Positions 1 through 60,146 of a stretch of 64,000 nt of DNA are shown one piece after another. The stretch is from NCBI GenBank assembly GCA_034096865.1, contig JAWQFJ010016806.1:17501-81500 (forward strand). Direction: 5' to 3'. Position numbers and translations under genes: made by a program. The stretch is from Theodoxus fluviatilis (lineage: Eukaryota; Mollusca; Gastropoda; Cycloneritida; Neritidae). Every line of letters starts with the position of its first letter. Within the stretch, counting starts at the first letter, position 1. A model generated the notes under the pieces. That model had not been told where the DNA came from. It saw only the letters and a list, made by a program, of their open reading frames with translations, and made no database searches.

Positions 1-132
1 AGTTCACCTCTTGTCGTGACGTCTACGCATGCGCTTTACTGCGTCACGTTGGGTAGTTTATTTTAGCTAGCTCTTACTGCGAAGCAAGATCTTGCGACCA
101 AGATCGACTACCTATTTTTTAACCCGCCCCTG
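1..132 (+). repeat. 3' part of a ~480-bp MITE (same family as 59312-60624)
   Basis: From the first base to the terminal CCCGCCCCTG this matches 59665-59797 with a few substitutions (including TTTTAACCC for TTTTGAAACCC). It is cut by the window edge on its left side. Confidence 0.85.
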
Positions 133-759
133 GGGCAGCGAGGTCGGGGGCAGGGGGGACGACGCGCTCTTTACGAACGCGCGCGTCTACCCTTTCCTTC
201 TGCTTCGTCCTCCAGGCGTAGGTCTACTTCGCGTGCTTCCGTGTCTGTGCCTGTGTCGGCAGGCAGAGAGGCGGAAGTTTTCTTTTTCGCATGCGGATGT
301 TGCGGTTTCCACCACGCAGTCTATTGCGACGGTCGCCACTGTGACTCAGCCGACGGTTGCTTTCTCTGTGGGTGGGAGTGAGCCCTCGGGGTTTTTTCGG
401 CTCTCGGCCCCCCTCCCCTGGCTTTGTCTCCCCGTGTCAGTGGAACAGGAGTATTTTGATATCTCCTCTCCCGCTGGGTCGGTTGTTTTCTCGTCGGTCA
501 GACCGCGAGCTGTGTTTTGGTTTCAGTCCTCCGCGTCACGTATCCGGAGTGTCGGGTCAGCCTGGTCAGGCTGCGGATTACCTTGGCCGGAGTTGTGGTT
601 CCTGTCCCCTTGCTTCTGAGCAGGGGTGTGAGCAGGTTTGGCTCGGACTGGTACGTATCGTGCGGTCAGTGGTGGCCAGTTCCCGCATCTTTGGATAGTG
701 ACGCAATGCGGCTTCTGACGGAAGGCGGTCCCGCGCTCCCCACGAGTCGAGCACTGCGG

Positions 760-1581
760 TTAGACCACGGCAGAGCGTACCTCCCGGCCAATCAGGTAAC
801 ACTGCTTGGTCCGGTGAGCACCTTGCCCACCTTCCTGTCTGTCAGACCACGGCAGAGCGTACCTCCCGGCCAATCAGCAGACACTGCTTGGTCCGGTGAG
901 CACCTTGCCCACCTTCCTGTCTGTCAGACCACGGCAGAGCGTACCTCCCGGCCAATCAGCAGACACTGCTTGGTCCGGTGAGCACCTTGCCCACCTTCCT
1001 GTCTGTCAGTCCACGGCAGAGCGTACCTCCCGGCCAATCAGCAGACACTGCTTGGTCCGGTGAGCACCTTGCCCATCTTCCTGTCTGTCAGACCACGGCA
1101 GAGCGTACCTCCCGGCCAATCAGCAGACACTGCTTGGTCCGGTGAGCACCTTGCCCACCTTCCTGTATGTCAGTCCACGGCAGAGCGTACCTCCCAGCCA
1201 ATCAGCAGACACTGCTTGGTCCGGTGAGCACCTTGCCCATCTTCCTGTCTGTCAGACCACGGCAGAGCGTACCTCCCGGCCAATCAGCAGACACTGCTTG
1301 GTCCGGTGAGCACCTTGCCCACCTTCCTGTCTGTCAGACCACGGCAGAGCGTACCTCCCGGCCAATCAGCAGACACTGCTTGGTCCGGTGAGCACCTTGC
1401 CCACCTTCCTGTCTGTCAGACCACGGCGGAGCGTACCTCCCGGCCAATCAGCAGACACTGCTTGGTCCGGTGAGCACCTTGCTCACCTTCCTGTCTGTCA
1501 GACCACGGCAGAGCGTACCTCCCGGCCAATCAGCAAACACTGCTTGGTCCGGTGAGCACCTTGCCCACCTTCCTGTCTGTT
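760..1581 (+). repeat. 82-bp tandem repeat, about 10 copies
   Basis: The unit begins GACCACGGCAGAGCGTACCT and contains GGCCAATCAGCAGACACTG and TGGTCCGGTGAGCACC. Copies are more than 95% alike by eye. A looser, older version of the same unit continues to about 2560 (for example CGGCCAGCAGCTGACACTG and CGGTCCGGTGACGCACC). Reading frames across it are repeat artefacts. Confidence 0.92.
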
Positions 1582-1599
1582 CCCCTGTGCCCCGACCCT

Positions 1600-2600
1600 G
1601 TGGCCAGTTCCCGCGCCCTTGGATAATGGCGTGATGTGGCTTCTGTGGGAAGGCGTTCCACGGACAGGTATGTATGGTGCGGTCAGTTGTGGCCAGTTCC
1701 CGCGCCCTTGGATAGTGGCGCGATGTGGCTTCTGACGGGAGGCGGTTCCACGCTCCTCCGAGCTTGGACAGGTATGTATTGTGCGGTCAATTGTGGCCAG
1801 TTCCCGCGCCCTTGGATAGTGGCGCGATGCGGCTTTCTGTCGGAAAGCTGTCCCACGCTCCTTACGGGTCGAGCTCGGACAGGTATGTTTTGGACGTTCA
1901 CGGAAGGCGGTCCCGCGCTCCCCTCGGGTCGAGTTCTGCGGTCAGACGCGGCAGAGAGTAGCTTCCGGCCATCCAGCTGACACTGTTTTGGTCCGGTGAG
2001 CATCCTGCCCCCCTTCCCGTGCTTTCCTCTGCTTTCCTCTGTGCCCGCCCTCATGCTCCCACAAGGTCGAGCCTGCGGTGGGGCCTCGGCAGGAGCGCTG
2101 CTCCCGGCCAGCAGCTGCCACTGCTCGGTCCGGTGGCGCACCCTGCCTCTATCCTGTGCTCTTTTTTCCTCGGCGTGAGCACTGCTCCCGGCCAGCAGCT
2201 GACACTGCTCGGTCCGGTGACGCACCCTGCCTCTCTCCGCGGCAGGAGCGCTGCTCCCGGCCATCAGCTAACTCTGCTTGGGCCGGTGAGCACCCTGTCT
2301 CCTTTCCTGTGTTCTCTGTGCTCCTCCCCGGCTCCCGCAAGGTTGAGCCCTGCGGTGGGGCCTTGGCAGAGCGCTGCTTCCGGCCTTTTAGCTTGCACTG
2401 CTTGGTCCGGTGGACCTTTCCGTGCACTCCCTTGTGCCCCGCCCCTGTGCTCCCGTCGGGTCGGGCAGGGCGGAGCGGCAACCCCACCGAGCTCTCGCAA
2501 GAGCGAGCTCGGCGGGGGGCCCTAGGCAGAGCATGGCTCCCGGCCGTTCAGCGGACACTGTTTGGTCCGGTGATCACGCCGCCCTCCTTCTGTGCCCTAC
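1600..2600 (+). repeat. Degenerate tandem repeats related to the 82-bp unit
   Basis: Two imperfect families alternate: blocks with GGCCAGTTCCCGCGCCCTTG and ATAGTGGCGCGATG (1600-1830), and blocks with GCTCCCGGCCAGCAGCTGAC plus CTCGGTCCGGTG (2090-2560). The divergence suggests an older array from which the 82-bp block was re-amplified. Confidence 0.7.
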
Positions 2601-3881
2601 CATGGGTCCCGGCCCCGCTCTTACGGATGGTCAAGCGGGGCGGGACGGCGCGGTTATGGGTCTGTTTTCTTCTGACGCTGCGGTCGTCGACTGTGTTCTC
2701 CCTGCGGGGAGGCGAGTCTAGAACGACCGGATCAGGGCCCAGCGAGTTGGCACGCTCGGTTCTCGGACCTGGTTCCAATGCGGCTGCGGGAAGGGGGGGG
2801 GGGACGTTGAGTCGGCCGACCAACGCTCCTTTCGCTCTCTGTCTGTGGACTCTTCCGGTGAGGAACCGTTGGCGCGACTGCGGTTCGGCCTTTTCAGGGG
2901 CGCGGTTTCAGGGTTCTGCCACGCTGACTTCGTTCGTCTTATACGCGTGCACACGCTCTGCAACGGGCTTTTGCCGTGTGGCGTCGGCAAGTTCACGACA
3001 GCGCTTTTCTGCGGGTGGTGCGGGACGGATTCTTCCGCTCACGACTCCTCCGCATCTGTCACGTGAGCCTCTTGTTTTTCCTAAACCCTTTCACCCTGAG
3101 AGGGTAAAGGTGTTGGAAGAGGAGGTCGCTTATCTGTTGGGTACGCAGGTTGTCCGGTTATCTCGGGCGTCTAGGAGGCACAGTCTCTACGACTCTGTCT
3201 CTCAAAGCTGGGAGATTCTGGTTTGGGCTGATTCCCATGGCATTTCTTTTTCCACGGAGTTCATTCCTGGAAAGTTGAATAGGCTGGCGGATCACCTGAG
3301 CGGGTGTATCAGGTTCGGCCTTCAGAGTGGACTGTAGGCATCAGGCTCTAGAGCAGGTGTGGCTTCGCTGGGGCGAGCGATGGTGGATCTGTTCGCACCC
3401 GGGTCGACACGCGTTGCTGTGTTACTTCTCGCCTAGGTATGATCCACAGGCTCTCGAGCGGGATGCCTTTGCTGGTCGTGGTCGAGCTTGGCACGCTATG
3501 CTTCCCCTCCCACGCGACTTCTTTCGAGTGTGTTGGTCACGGTCGTCCGGGAGCATGATCCTGGTCGTGCCTTTCTGGCCGGGAGTTTTCTGCTTCTCTG
3601 ATGCTGGCTATGGCTGATGGGGAACGCATCGAGCTTCATCTCTCTGCGTGCACTCTCGTGAACATCGTTCGGGAATTGGCCATCTGAATGTTCACGTGTT
3701 GAACTTTTCTGCTTGGCTTCTTTCCAACATGGGTTCACCTGGCTAGTTCCTTGTTGTTAGGTTCGTCGTGTCAACGACACTTTTGGCATCAAGTTGGTGG
3801 TTGCGGGTTCGGCTCTTCGTGTTTGATGGTGAGTGGTTTTCTGTTGGGTCAGATGGTATGCACAACCCACCACCCATTGCT

Positions 3882-4288
3882 GGGCAATCATATCACTGGT
3901 TTGTCTACTGGTCAGTATGGAAGGAAAACTTGAAGAAATTTAAACTAATTTCTATGTTTTCTTGACATACTTACCAGTAGACAAATTATTGTCCCACCCA
4001 CCTCCCCGTTTGTGCATTTGCTCGAGTTATCTCAGCATTGTCAAAAGTGTGGGACGTGCTGCCTGCAGCCTTATTTATACAGGCAGGCACGAGGCATTGG
4101 AGAGTTACCTCCCTTGCCGCGGCCTGTCTGCTTGGTATAAGCAATCGGATTGGCCGATGCAGGCTAGCACGTGTGGGTAATAATTATGCTAATTCTTTTT
4201 CGAGGTCAAAGGGTCATATATCACTGGTTTGTCTACTGGTAAGTATGTCAAGAAAACATAGAAATTAGTTTAAATTTCTTCAAACTTA
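3882..4288. repeat. Inverted-repeat terminus with three copies of one motif (possible DIRS ITR/ICR)
   Basis: TTTGTCTACTGGTMAGTATG occurs forward at about 3899 and 4228 and inverted at about 3974-3993. The arm at 3926-3993 (AAATTTAAACTAATTTCTATG and onward) pairs with 4228-4287 over about 58 bp with almost no mismatch, so the 240-bp interior could fold back. A terminal inverted repeat plus an internal complementary copy is the DIRS arrangement. The interior 3994-4227 shows no gene. Confidence 0.55.
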
Positions 4289-4323
4289 CATGCAGTTGTC
4301 TGAAGATTTCATGTGATTGGCAG

Positions 4324-52519
<48,196 letters not shown>

Positions 52520-53450
52520 ACCTAAGGATAAAGACAATGCAGACATCACATGGCACACGTGATGCATGTAATTGTATCAAATGGTGGTTTTTAGCTTAGA
52601 AAAGATATATCAGTAATACTGGAGGTATGTGCACTCCGATTGCACATGTGTTTATACTTGTTGATCAGATGTGATACAGGAAAAATTGAATGAAGTTTAC
52701 TGAGTGGGTTAGGATGGGCTTGGGATTTTAAGTTTTTATACAGTCTGCATTCAATAGACATATTTCAATGTAATATGTTATGGTTGCTTAGCTACTCTCA
52801 GAGAGGACTTCTGAAGCTTTGCAGATTTGCCACTACACATTTGTCTTCAAGCCAACCGTAAGATTTGCCTTGTAACAATACTCTCTTCAAACTCATGTTG
52901 AACTGAAGAATGGACAGTGCTTGATTTAAACCATTTAAAATGTACATTGTTTGTTTTCTGTACATTTTGTTGCCAATGTTGTATGTGTACATATGTCCTA
53001 CAACTCCCAATGTGAGACTTTTAATTGCTTTTCAAAATCCCCATTGGGCACTAAAATATGAAATAGATTGTGACCTACCCTCCACTTTAATTGTCACAAT
53101 TTTCCAATTCTTCTTTCTTTTCCTGGTCTAGGGGTATCAACTATCATACGTGGAGGGGGTCAAACTAATTCATTCTCTCACTCTTTCACTGTTCACATAA
53201 CATGACACAGTGTTCAATAATGATTTTCTTTAATATGACTAGATCATGACAAGAAAATACTATAAAGACAAAATGGGTTAAAACAATCAATTAGGCTGGT
53301 CAGCCTACATAATCTTAGACTGAACGTAGAGGAATGCTTCCTCTACACCAACTACTTGAATATAGAGAATAATGTCACGGTAGATGAATTATATCAGTCT
53401 CTTATCCTTGTCAGTCTACTCTCAGACTGAGCATAGAGGAATGCTTCCTC
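52520..53450 (+). other. 3' UTR / downstream of KNTC1
   Basis: No clear AATAAA within the first ~900 nt after the stop; the first is near 53452. The polyadenylation site therefore cannot be placed, and a missed 3' exon remains possible. Otherwise AT-rich and unremarkable. Confidence 0.4.
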
Positions 53451-56400
53451 TGAATAAACAACAGAATGAATTTCAGACAGTACTTACGAGCGAGTCTTTT
53501 GCCGACTGGTGACGCTAATTCGGTAGCGCGTCACAGATAAAATTTCGTACACATAATTCTGGTCTTTCAGACCATCACACACAATCTCTCTCACAAGGCT
53601 ATTCCTTAGAGAGAGAGATTAGAAAGGCCATAAAACGTGTTGTGTATTCCACACACAACACGACACAGCTCCACCGTCTGCTTGGAGTTAGCTTTGCACA
53701 ATTGACACTCAACCCAGCGTACGTTACGCGTAGACTGAGGGAAGATTCCATACGACGAACTGGTCTAGGAATTCAGGGAAAATTGTCCTTTCGTCAGAAG
53801 AGGACTTTGCAGGAGTTCTTTCAAACGTGGTTTGACTGCCACGCGTGATGAGCGGCGTCGATTTCAGCCTCGCACTGCCGCACTTAGTAGCTGCGCACAC
53901 TCATGGGGTATTGTTCTTAGTACAGGATTATTGATGGAGAGTCTTTTACGTGCTCTCACTGCACACAGAGTGTGACGTCTCTCTTTACTTAGACATTCAC
54001 GTCTCTTCAGCCCGCGGGCTCGGCACACACTGCCTTTTCCTTCCCCGAGCGTCGTCTAAAAAAGAACCACAACAAAGCTTCCATGTGACCAGCCTTAACC
54101 AATCAAATCCTCAGGGATAGCGTCATCGTCCTAGTTATGTTGAAATGGTCGTTGAGGCCAATTGCGCCAAACGTTGGGTTTTAAAACCTAGACGTAACCC
54201 AGACAGAGAGTTCACACAAGGTTAGACTGGCAATTCCTGCCAGACATTGTATTTTAAACAGTATGGGAAAATAGGGCGCCTGGTCGACATTTTGAACAGC
54301 CCAGACAATGAGGACACCGAATCATCACGTACGCGTTCTCCTCTCGCCCTAACAACGGCTTTAACTGCTCAGCGCCAACTCGCATTTTCAAAAACACATA
54401 GAGAATATAACACAAAATAGACATTTCACACATAAGAAATATAATTCAGGGGTAGGTCCGTAACATAGATATTGATGAATGCTTTGATGCTGAAGGCAAG
54501 TTTAGAAGATGCTGTAAACCTTGCTGCGTGTCATTTTTATTTTACCATGCTTTTGTTGCATTTGTTGTGGTCATAGACCTAATTTAGTTGACTGTTTTAG
54601 TTTTAATGTCAAGGACACCTTTCCTTCCGACTTGCAAGAAAGCAAACATGTACAGTAGCTGTGATTAATTAAAGTTTGGACAGGTAGTGTCACATCAGAT
54701 TGTTATTTAATTAAAGATTATCTCAAATTAGCAAATAGTGGCTGCTAGCTTTCCAAAACCTGTGAAATCTTGCTCCTTCTCATTTGTTGGTCTTCATCCT
54801 CAAGGGCATGTACTAAACATGACGGTTTATTCGGTCTATGAAAAAGTTTTGTATGTTCTGTTCAAATGTTTTGCAATTTGTCCTAGATTTTTTAAATGCA
54901 AACAAGTTTTTCTAACGTGAGAAAGAAGAGAAGCTCAATATCAACAAGTAAAGTAGACAGAGATAGCTGGATGGTGTAGGAAAGACTAGTTGCAGTGACT
55001 CAAGATGCCTGAAAACTATTTGTAGTGGGACCAGTTTGTAGCCAGGTACAGATTGTGATAAAGTCGGCAGGAGAAAGATGACACAGATGTGGTGTGTTTA
55101 GGTACATTTCAAAATAAAATCAGTTCCCTTCTTTCAATAAACAACATATATATGCTGCATAACACCTTTCTCGTTAATTTAGGTTTTGTGTGGATTGCAT
55201 GTGATTATTCTGATTATTGATCATTTTGCCTGTACTTGTCAGCCCCTAAACACACCTACATGTATATCTGAGCAAACTGTTCACATTTCTGAGTACATAC
55301 AGCTAGTCTGTGTTACGGACCGGCTAACTGGGCCTAGGGGTAGCCTAGCCTGCACAATGGAAAATAAACAAGAAAGACACAGATATAGAAATGAGGTGTA
55401 TTCGCCACAATCACCGTATGGTATACACTCAACAGCCCCTGCGCACAAAGGCGCTAACGTGCGGCCCCCGCCGACAATGGCTCTACAAGTGACCAAGCGG
55501 CCTCCGCTGACTGTCTCCACGCCGGCCCCCGCCAGTAGAGCTCCGAGCCTCAGTTCGGATTTCTGTGACTTGTCACCATGCAGAAGAACCCTGAAAACAA
55601 CACAAACTAACTCATCCGTTCCTTCACTGTCAATCATCATACATACGCGGTATTTACAATATAGAATGATAGCTGATAAAATCACCACTCGCCCGTCTCC
55701 CTGGGGTTGATTCGCTCTAGTGTCGCACACCACTTTCACTCAACAAATATACAATCAATCCGATCATCCGCTCACACTTGAACACTCTTCAGCCACCACG
55801 TCACCAACTCATGCTAAAAGTAATCACAATCAAAACAAAATCACGTGCACACACCATTCGGCACATTCGATTCATAACAGTCTGCATCAATGTGCCATCA
55901 GTAATCTCATCGGGAGAGAATGTTGCTGTTTTGATTTGACTTTGCACAACTAGGTTTACATCAATGACAAATTCCTATAGAGTGCTGTGCAAACTTAATT
56001 ACACAGGAGTCAGTATCAAAATTAACACAAAAAACTGTCTGGTTTTGGAAACGGATTTATTACAAGAACTTACTGATTGGCCATTGTCTATGGTTACAGC
56101 AATCACTTTTTTTTTAAAGAGCGGAAATGCCTTTTGAATTGCATATCCATAGTGCTGGAAAGCCCGCCTTTTCTTCTATGTTAATCCTGACAAGTGAACT
56201 CGAGGCAAAGCTGAATGGTACTCCTGAGATAAAGAGCTCCAAACGCTAGCAAGTTTACGAAGTCACGAGTTTATCTTCACTTTTCTAACATTTAAAGTGT
56301 CTTGTCAGAGCTGTAATCTAAAACGTTACCTTTGATGTATAGTGTTGGCTGGAAGTAGCTAGGAATCCAAATAAGCCATTTGTTATGAAGTTGGAAGTCA

Positions 56401-56940
56401 ATAATGATTCAATAAGGAGAAGTACTGGTCAGCTGTCAAGATAAATTCATGAAGTAGATTTCATTATCAGAAGTTAAGATTCAAGGAGTAGATTTACAGG
56501 TAAGCCGTTGGAAAAGAAGTATAAGACTTGCCAAGCGAACGTACCCGTCTGAAATCGAGAAAGATTAGGAAAGCAGATTTACTGGTTAAAAGTAAACACA
56601 AATCTTGGCTTGCGTCCAGATGGCTACTTGACATTGCTTGACCCATGGCAGGTCAATACAGAAGGAATTCCCACCATGGAAAGTAGCCATTGGATCCATG
56701 GGATGAAGAGGACTGAGTGGAAAGGTCAAATGGCAAGGCATGCGATCAGAGCAGGAATCTGTGATTGGTGAAGAGCGATGAAGACAGATCGGTCCTTGAC
56801 AAGCACGCTTTTGGCTGCAAGAGGTCTGGATAGCCTGCCACTGTGGCTGTAAGGAGATGATGGAGTTGTATCGACCTCGGATTCGAACGTGTCCAACACT
56901 CTTGCACAGTAGGCAGTTCTCCCTTTCTCGTTTGATTGGC
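53451..56940. other. Intergenic region, possible LTR ends
   Basis: No supported gene. The inverse sequence GGTCCGTAACA ends at about 54463 and TGTTACGGACC begins at 55311, resembling 5' ends of two LTRs facing each other. No target duplication or second end was found for either. A CpG-rich patch lies at about 55440-55560. A short duplicated motif (AGAGGAATGCTTCCTCT) occurs at about 53329 and 53427. Confidence 0.35.
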
Positions 56941-56944
56941 AAAG

Positions 56945-57170
56945 GAGAGAGAGATGTCCAAAGGTCATGAGTTAAATAACCGGGAAGAACACACAAGAAA
57001 CAGAGAGAGATGTCCAAAGGTCATGAGTTAAATAACCGGAAAGAACACAAGAAAGAAAGAGAGAGATGTCCAAAGGTCATGAGTTAAGGAAAACTAGCTC
57101 TTATAATTAGCTATTTTGTGTGTGTGTGTGTCGCATAATAACTAGAAAGAACACACAAGAAAGATAGAGA
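56945..57170 (+). repeat. ~57-bp tandem repeat, three to four copies
   Basis: The unit has GAGAGATGTCCAAAGGTCAT, GAGTTAAATAACCGG and AAGAACACACAAGAAA. A degenerate fourth copy follows at about 57130. Confidence 0.85.
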
Positions 57171-57309
57171 GAACGAAGCGCAGACTATAAAGGCACTTAA
57201 AAAGCGCAGATTTACACAGGCACGGTGACCTGTCGATTTTAACGAGAGAATCGGTGGCAGCAGAAATGAGATCTCAGTTGAAACTCGGATGCGAAGAGCC
57301 TGGTGCAAC

Positions 57310-57540
57310 TGCCCCCAGTGGGCTGGGGGTCAGGATAGACCCACTACGTCTCCCTAGGCATTTCGTAAGAGGCGAATAACTAGAGACATCGTGGCTAGAT
57401 TTGCTCTTACTCTATACCATTCTTGTGATTTTCGTGGTCAATGGCTTTACATAGCCTACAAAGACTGATAGCCCGTAACAATCATCCATCCGTCCGTCCG
57501 TCCATCCATCAATCCATCCATCCATCCATCCATCGGGTAG
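57310..57540 (+). mobile_element. SINE-like repeat ending in CATC/CGTC units, copy 3
   Basis: Contains GTCTCCCTAGGCATTTCGTA, AGAGGCGAATAACTAG and ATGGCTTTACATAGCCTAC, then a CCGT/CCAT microsatellite. Best preserved copy of the family at 32330 and 46030. Confidence 0.7.
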
Positions 57541-57619
57541 GGGACGGCATAGCCTGAAACTAAAAGCCCTGCAGCGCTGTGGTGTGCCATTTTCACGTAT
57601 TCCGTTCGTTGTCCTGGCA

Positions 57620-57664
57620 TACACACACCCGCGCGCGCGCACACATATACACACATCACATGCA

Positions 57665-57717
<53 letters not shown>

Positions 57718-57765
57718 ACCCACCCACACAAACACGCGCGCGCGCACAGACATACACACATATAT
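57620..57765 (+). repeat. CA/GC and CT microsatellites
   Basis: CACACA and GCGCGC runs flank a pure CT run (about 57666-57713). Confidence 0.93.
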
Positions 57766-59311
57766 CGCCATGTGTAATAGTCGCATTGTCAGAGCGTTCT
57801 CTGAGTTGTGGTGGTGTTGTGTGTTTTTTAAGCAGCATGCCTGCAGGAATGTATTATTGATCATGAGCTATTTGACAAGATGTTCACCAGACCCGCACTT
57901 GAAGTGAATCGGTGAGACCTCACAAAATCAATCATCTGAAAGGTCGAGTCCTGAAAAGATGGATCATTACTTAGTCATGTGGACATTCTTATCTCAGTGA
58001 AAGTTTCGGATCCTAAGACAACACGGAAGCATTGAAAGCGGAGAAGGCGTGCTTAACAACAAAAACGGGCGAGTCGGCGCGAATGAGTTTTTGGCCCTCA
58101 TCCATGCAAATTAATTGCAGATGCTTTGTGTGGGTGTATTACAATGCTGAAGCTGATGAACGCACACACATTGAAACGCGCTCGCACATGCAGAATACCC
58201 AATGAAACGCATTTCCACCTGATATTATTCAACCGCCCAAGCCCTTCCGTCACCCCAAGGAAGAATGCCTGGACACAAAAACTTCACCTGCCCCATGTTT
58301 ATACAGCAAACAAAACCCATACATTAGGCTCAGGTTGTGACGTCACTGATCTATTTGCAAGTCCAAGACATCGATCAACAAAAAGTTCGCACATCTTTCA
58401 TTGTTCCCGGTTGGTGTTTATCTCTATTACACTTTTTGTCCTTTTTGCCACACCATGATTTACGTATCAACCCTGGGCATGAATAAATATCCCAGGGAAA
58501 GGAGAAAAAACCAGACATCTTCGTTGACCGTGAAGATGCAGCGGTCTTATTCGCACACTTGACGACAAAGGAGTTTGTTTAGCCGTACTCGACCTATTCC
58601 GAGCTGTTTATTCTTCAATCCACTCCATCGATCTTGCATCGAACGGCCCTGCGAAACGGTGTATTCGCTACCCACGCCGAGGCTTGAGGTTCGCAGAGGA
58701 GACAAGCAAACTGCCTGGAAGATCGAAGCTCTTATCCTGTCCTTTTCTACCTGGAAGTCACCTTGATCCGAGGAAAGACGGTCCGGTGTCGCCCCGGTCA
58801 GTCCCCCTCTGAAATGTAACCACAGGAAATCCTTGCTTTGGGTTCCGCATCCACCGCAGAATACCGCTTACAAACAACGGTCTTGGGAAAACAGGAGAAG
58901 CTTTCCTGTGACTGGGAGATACAAGCGATGCTTTCGTTTTCTTGGCTTCCCCCTCTTTATATTAGGCTACATTCTCCCTTCTTGATATTAAATATGTAGA
59001 CTGGTTGCAAATCAAAAGCCATCGTTCATTTGTTAAAATAGAGCAATTGTTGTGTCTACACCATCAGAAAATGTTCCACCTTTCACTTTAAAGGACGTTT
59101 GTAGATAATCTGATTTCCTCTTGATAATCTGATTTCCTCTTGAAGATCAGAGATTCGTCGCAATTTCTGTGCATGCGCAGAAATCTTTTCCTCAGCCTGG
59201 GGTTACGGGAGACCACTTTCATCCAAATGCAACACTGAGTTTGCTGTTTTCTTTTCGCTTTGCAACTGCATCAAGTATGGACCCACTGCAGTGGTGCTTC
59301 GGGATGAAGGC
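57766..59311. other. Intergenic, no feature seen
   Basis: No coding or repeat structure recognised on either strand. Confidence 0.45.
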
Positions 59312-59797
59312 CAGGGGCGGGTTTCAAAATGCGAAGATCTCGGTAGATCTACGTAGATCTCGCCGAATGGGCAGTTTCATTCTTTGCTTGCTATCGAGCC
59401 AATCGTAGACGAGCGTAGATTGAGCGAGGCAGCTTGAGAGGTGCCTAGCTTTTAAGATTCGAGACAAAAGTTCGTCGTGGATGCGTTGACCTGCATTCGA
59501 TGTGTAAACTGTAGGAGGTTTCACGATCTATTAATGCATTCAACATACACCTTTGATAAATTAATGCTGTGCATGGCTTCTATTTTCTTTGGATGGGTTG
59601 CTAGTATCTCGAAATAGAGCGTTTTCTGAATGAACCGGCAACACGTCGGCCATTGAAATGTGGCCAGTTCACCTCTTGTCGTGACGTCTACGCATGCGCA
59701 TTACTTCGTCACGTTGGGTAGTTTCTTTTTTAGCTAGCTCTTACTGCGAAGCAAGATCTTGCGACCAAGATCGACTACCTATTTTGAAACCCGCCCT
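59312..59797 (+). mobile_element. ~486-bp MITE, copy A
   Basis: Starts CAGGGGCGGGTTTCAAAATG and ends TTTTGAAACCCGCCCT (last bases lost). The interior contains CGGTAGATCTACGTAGATCT. No coding capacity. Confidence 0.88.
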
Positions 59798-60146
59798 AGG
59801 TAGTTTCTTTTTTAGCTAGTCGATCTTGGTCGCAAGATCTTGCTTCGCAGTAAGAGCTAGCTAAAAAAGAAACTACCCAACGTGACGAAGTAATGCGCAT
59901 GCGCAGACGTCACGACAAGAGGTGAACTAGCCACATTTCAATGGCCGACGTGTTGCCGGTTCATTCAGAAAACGCTCTAATTCGAGATACTAGCAACCCA
60001 TCCAAAGAAAATAGAAGCCATGCACAGCATTAATTTATCAAAGGTGTATGTTGAATGCATTAACAGATCGTGAAACCTCCTACAGTTTACACATCGAATG
60101 CAGGTCAACGCATCCACGCCGAACTTTTGTCTCGAATCTTAAAAGC
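59798..60146 (-). mobile_element. MITE copy B, inverted, truncated
   Basis: Inverse of copy A over about 330 bp (from GTCGATCTTGGTCGCAAGAT to GTCTCGAATCTTAAAAGC), stopping where copy C begins. A 19-bp piece (AGGTAGTTTCTTTTTTAGC) links A and B. Confidence 0.85.

Larger units (their letters stand above)
133..3760 (+). mobile_element. Decayed DIRS-like retrotransposon region with internal tandem repeats
   Basis: GC-rich compared with the rest of the window. Around 3060-3335 a frame reads VKVLEEEVAYLLGTQVVRL, then VWADSHGISFSTEFIPGKLN and LADHLS; IPGKLNxLADHLSR is typical of the RNase H region of DIRS/Ngaro-type reverse transcriptases. After a frame change, 3330-3600 reads VWLRWGERW..., YFSPRYDPQALERDAFA and MILVVPFWPG, matching the segment that follows RNase H in those elements (YVSPxPDP, DAF, LVAPxWP). 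No intact reverse transcriptase core or tyrosine recombinase is seen. 133-2600 has no recognisable domain and is mostly repeats. The assignment rests on motif recall. Confidence 0.55.

Noticed and set aside
2078..3337. 419-codon frame across 2078-3337 as one gene
   Set aside because: Its first two thirds run through tandem repeats; only the last part (about 3060-3335) has retroelement similarity.
55186..55710. 174-codon frame, possible host gene
   Set aside because: No recognisable domain, no splice support, overlaps a putative LTR terminus; not enough to call.
57584..57907. Coding frame across CT/CA repeats
   Set aside because: Low-complexity translation (RARTHIHTSHARSLSLSLS) only.
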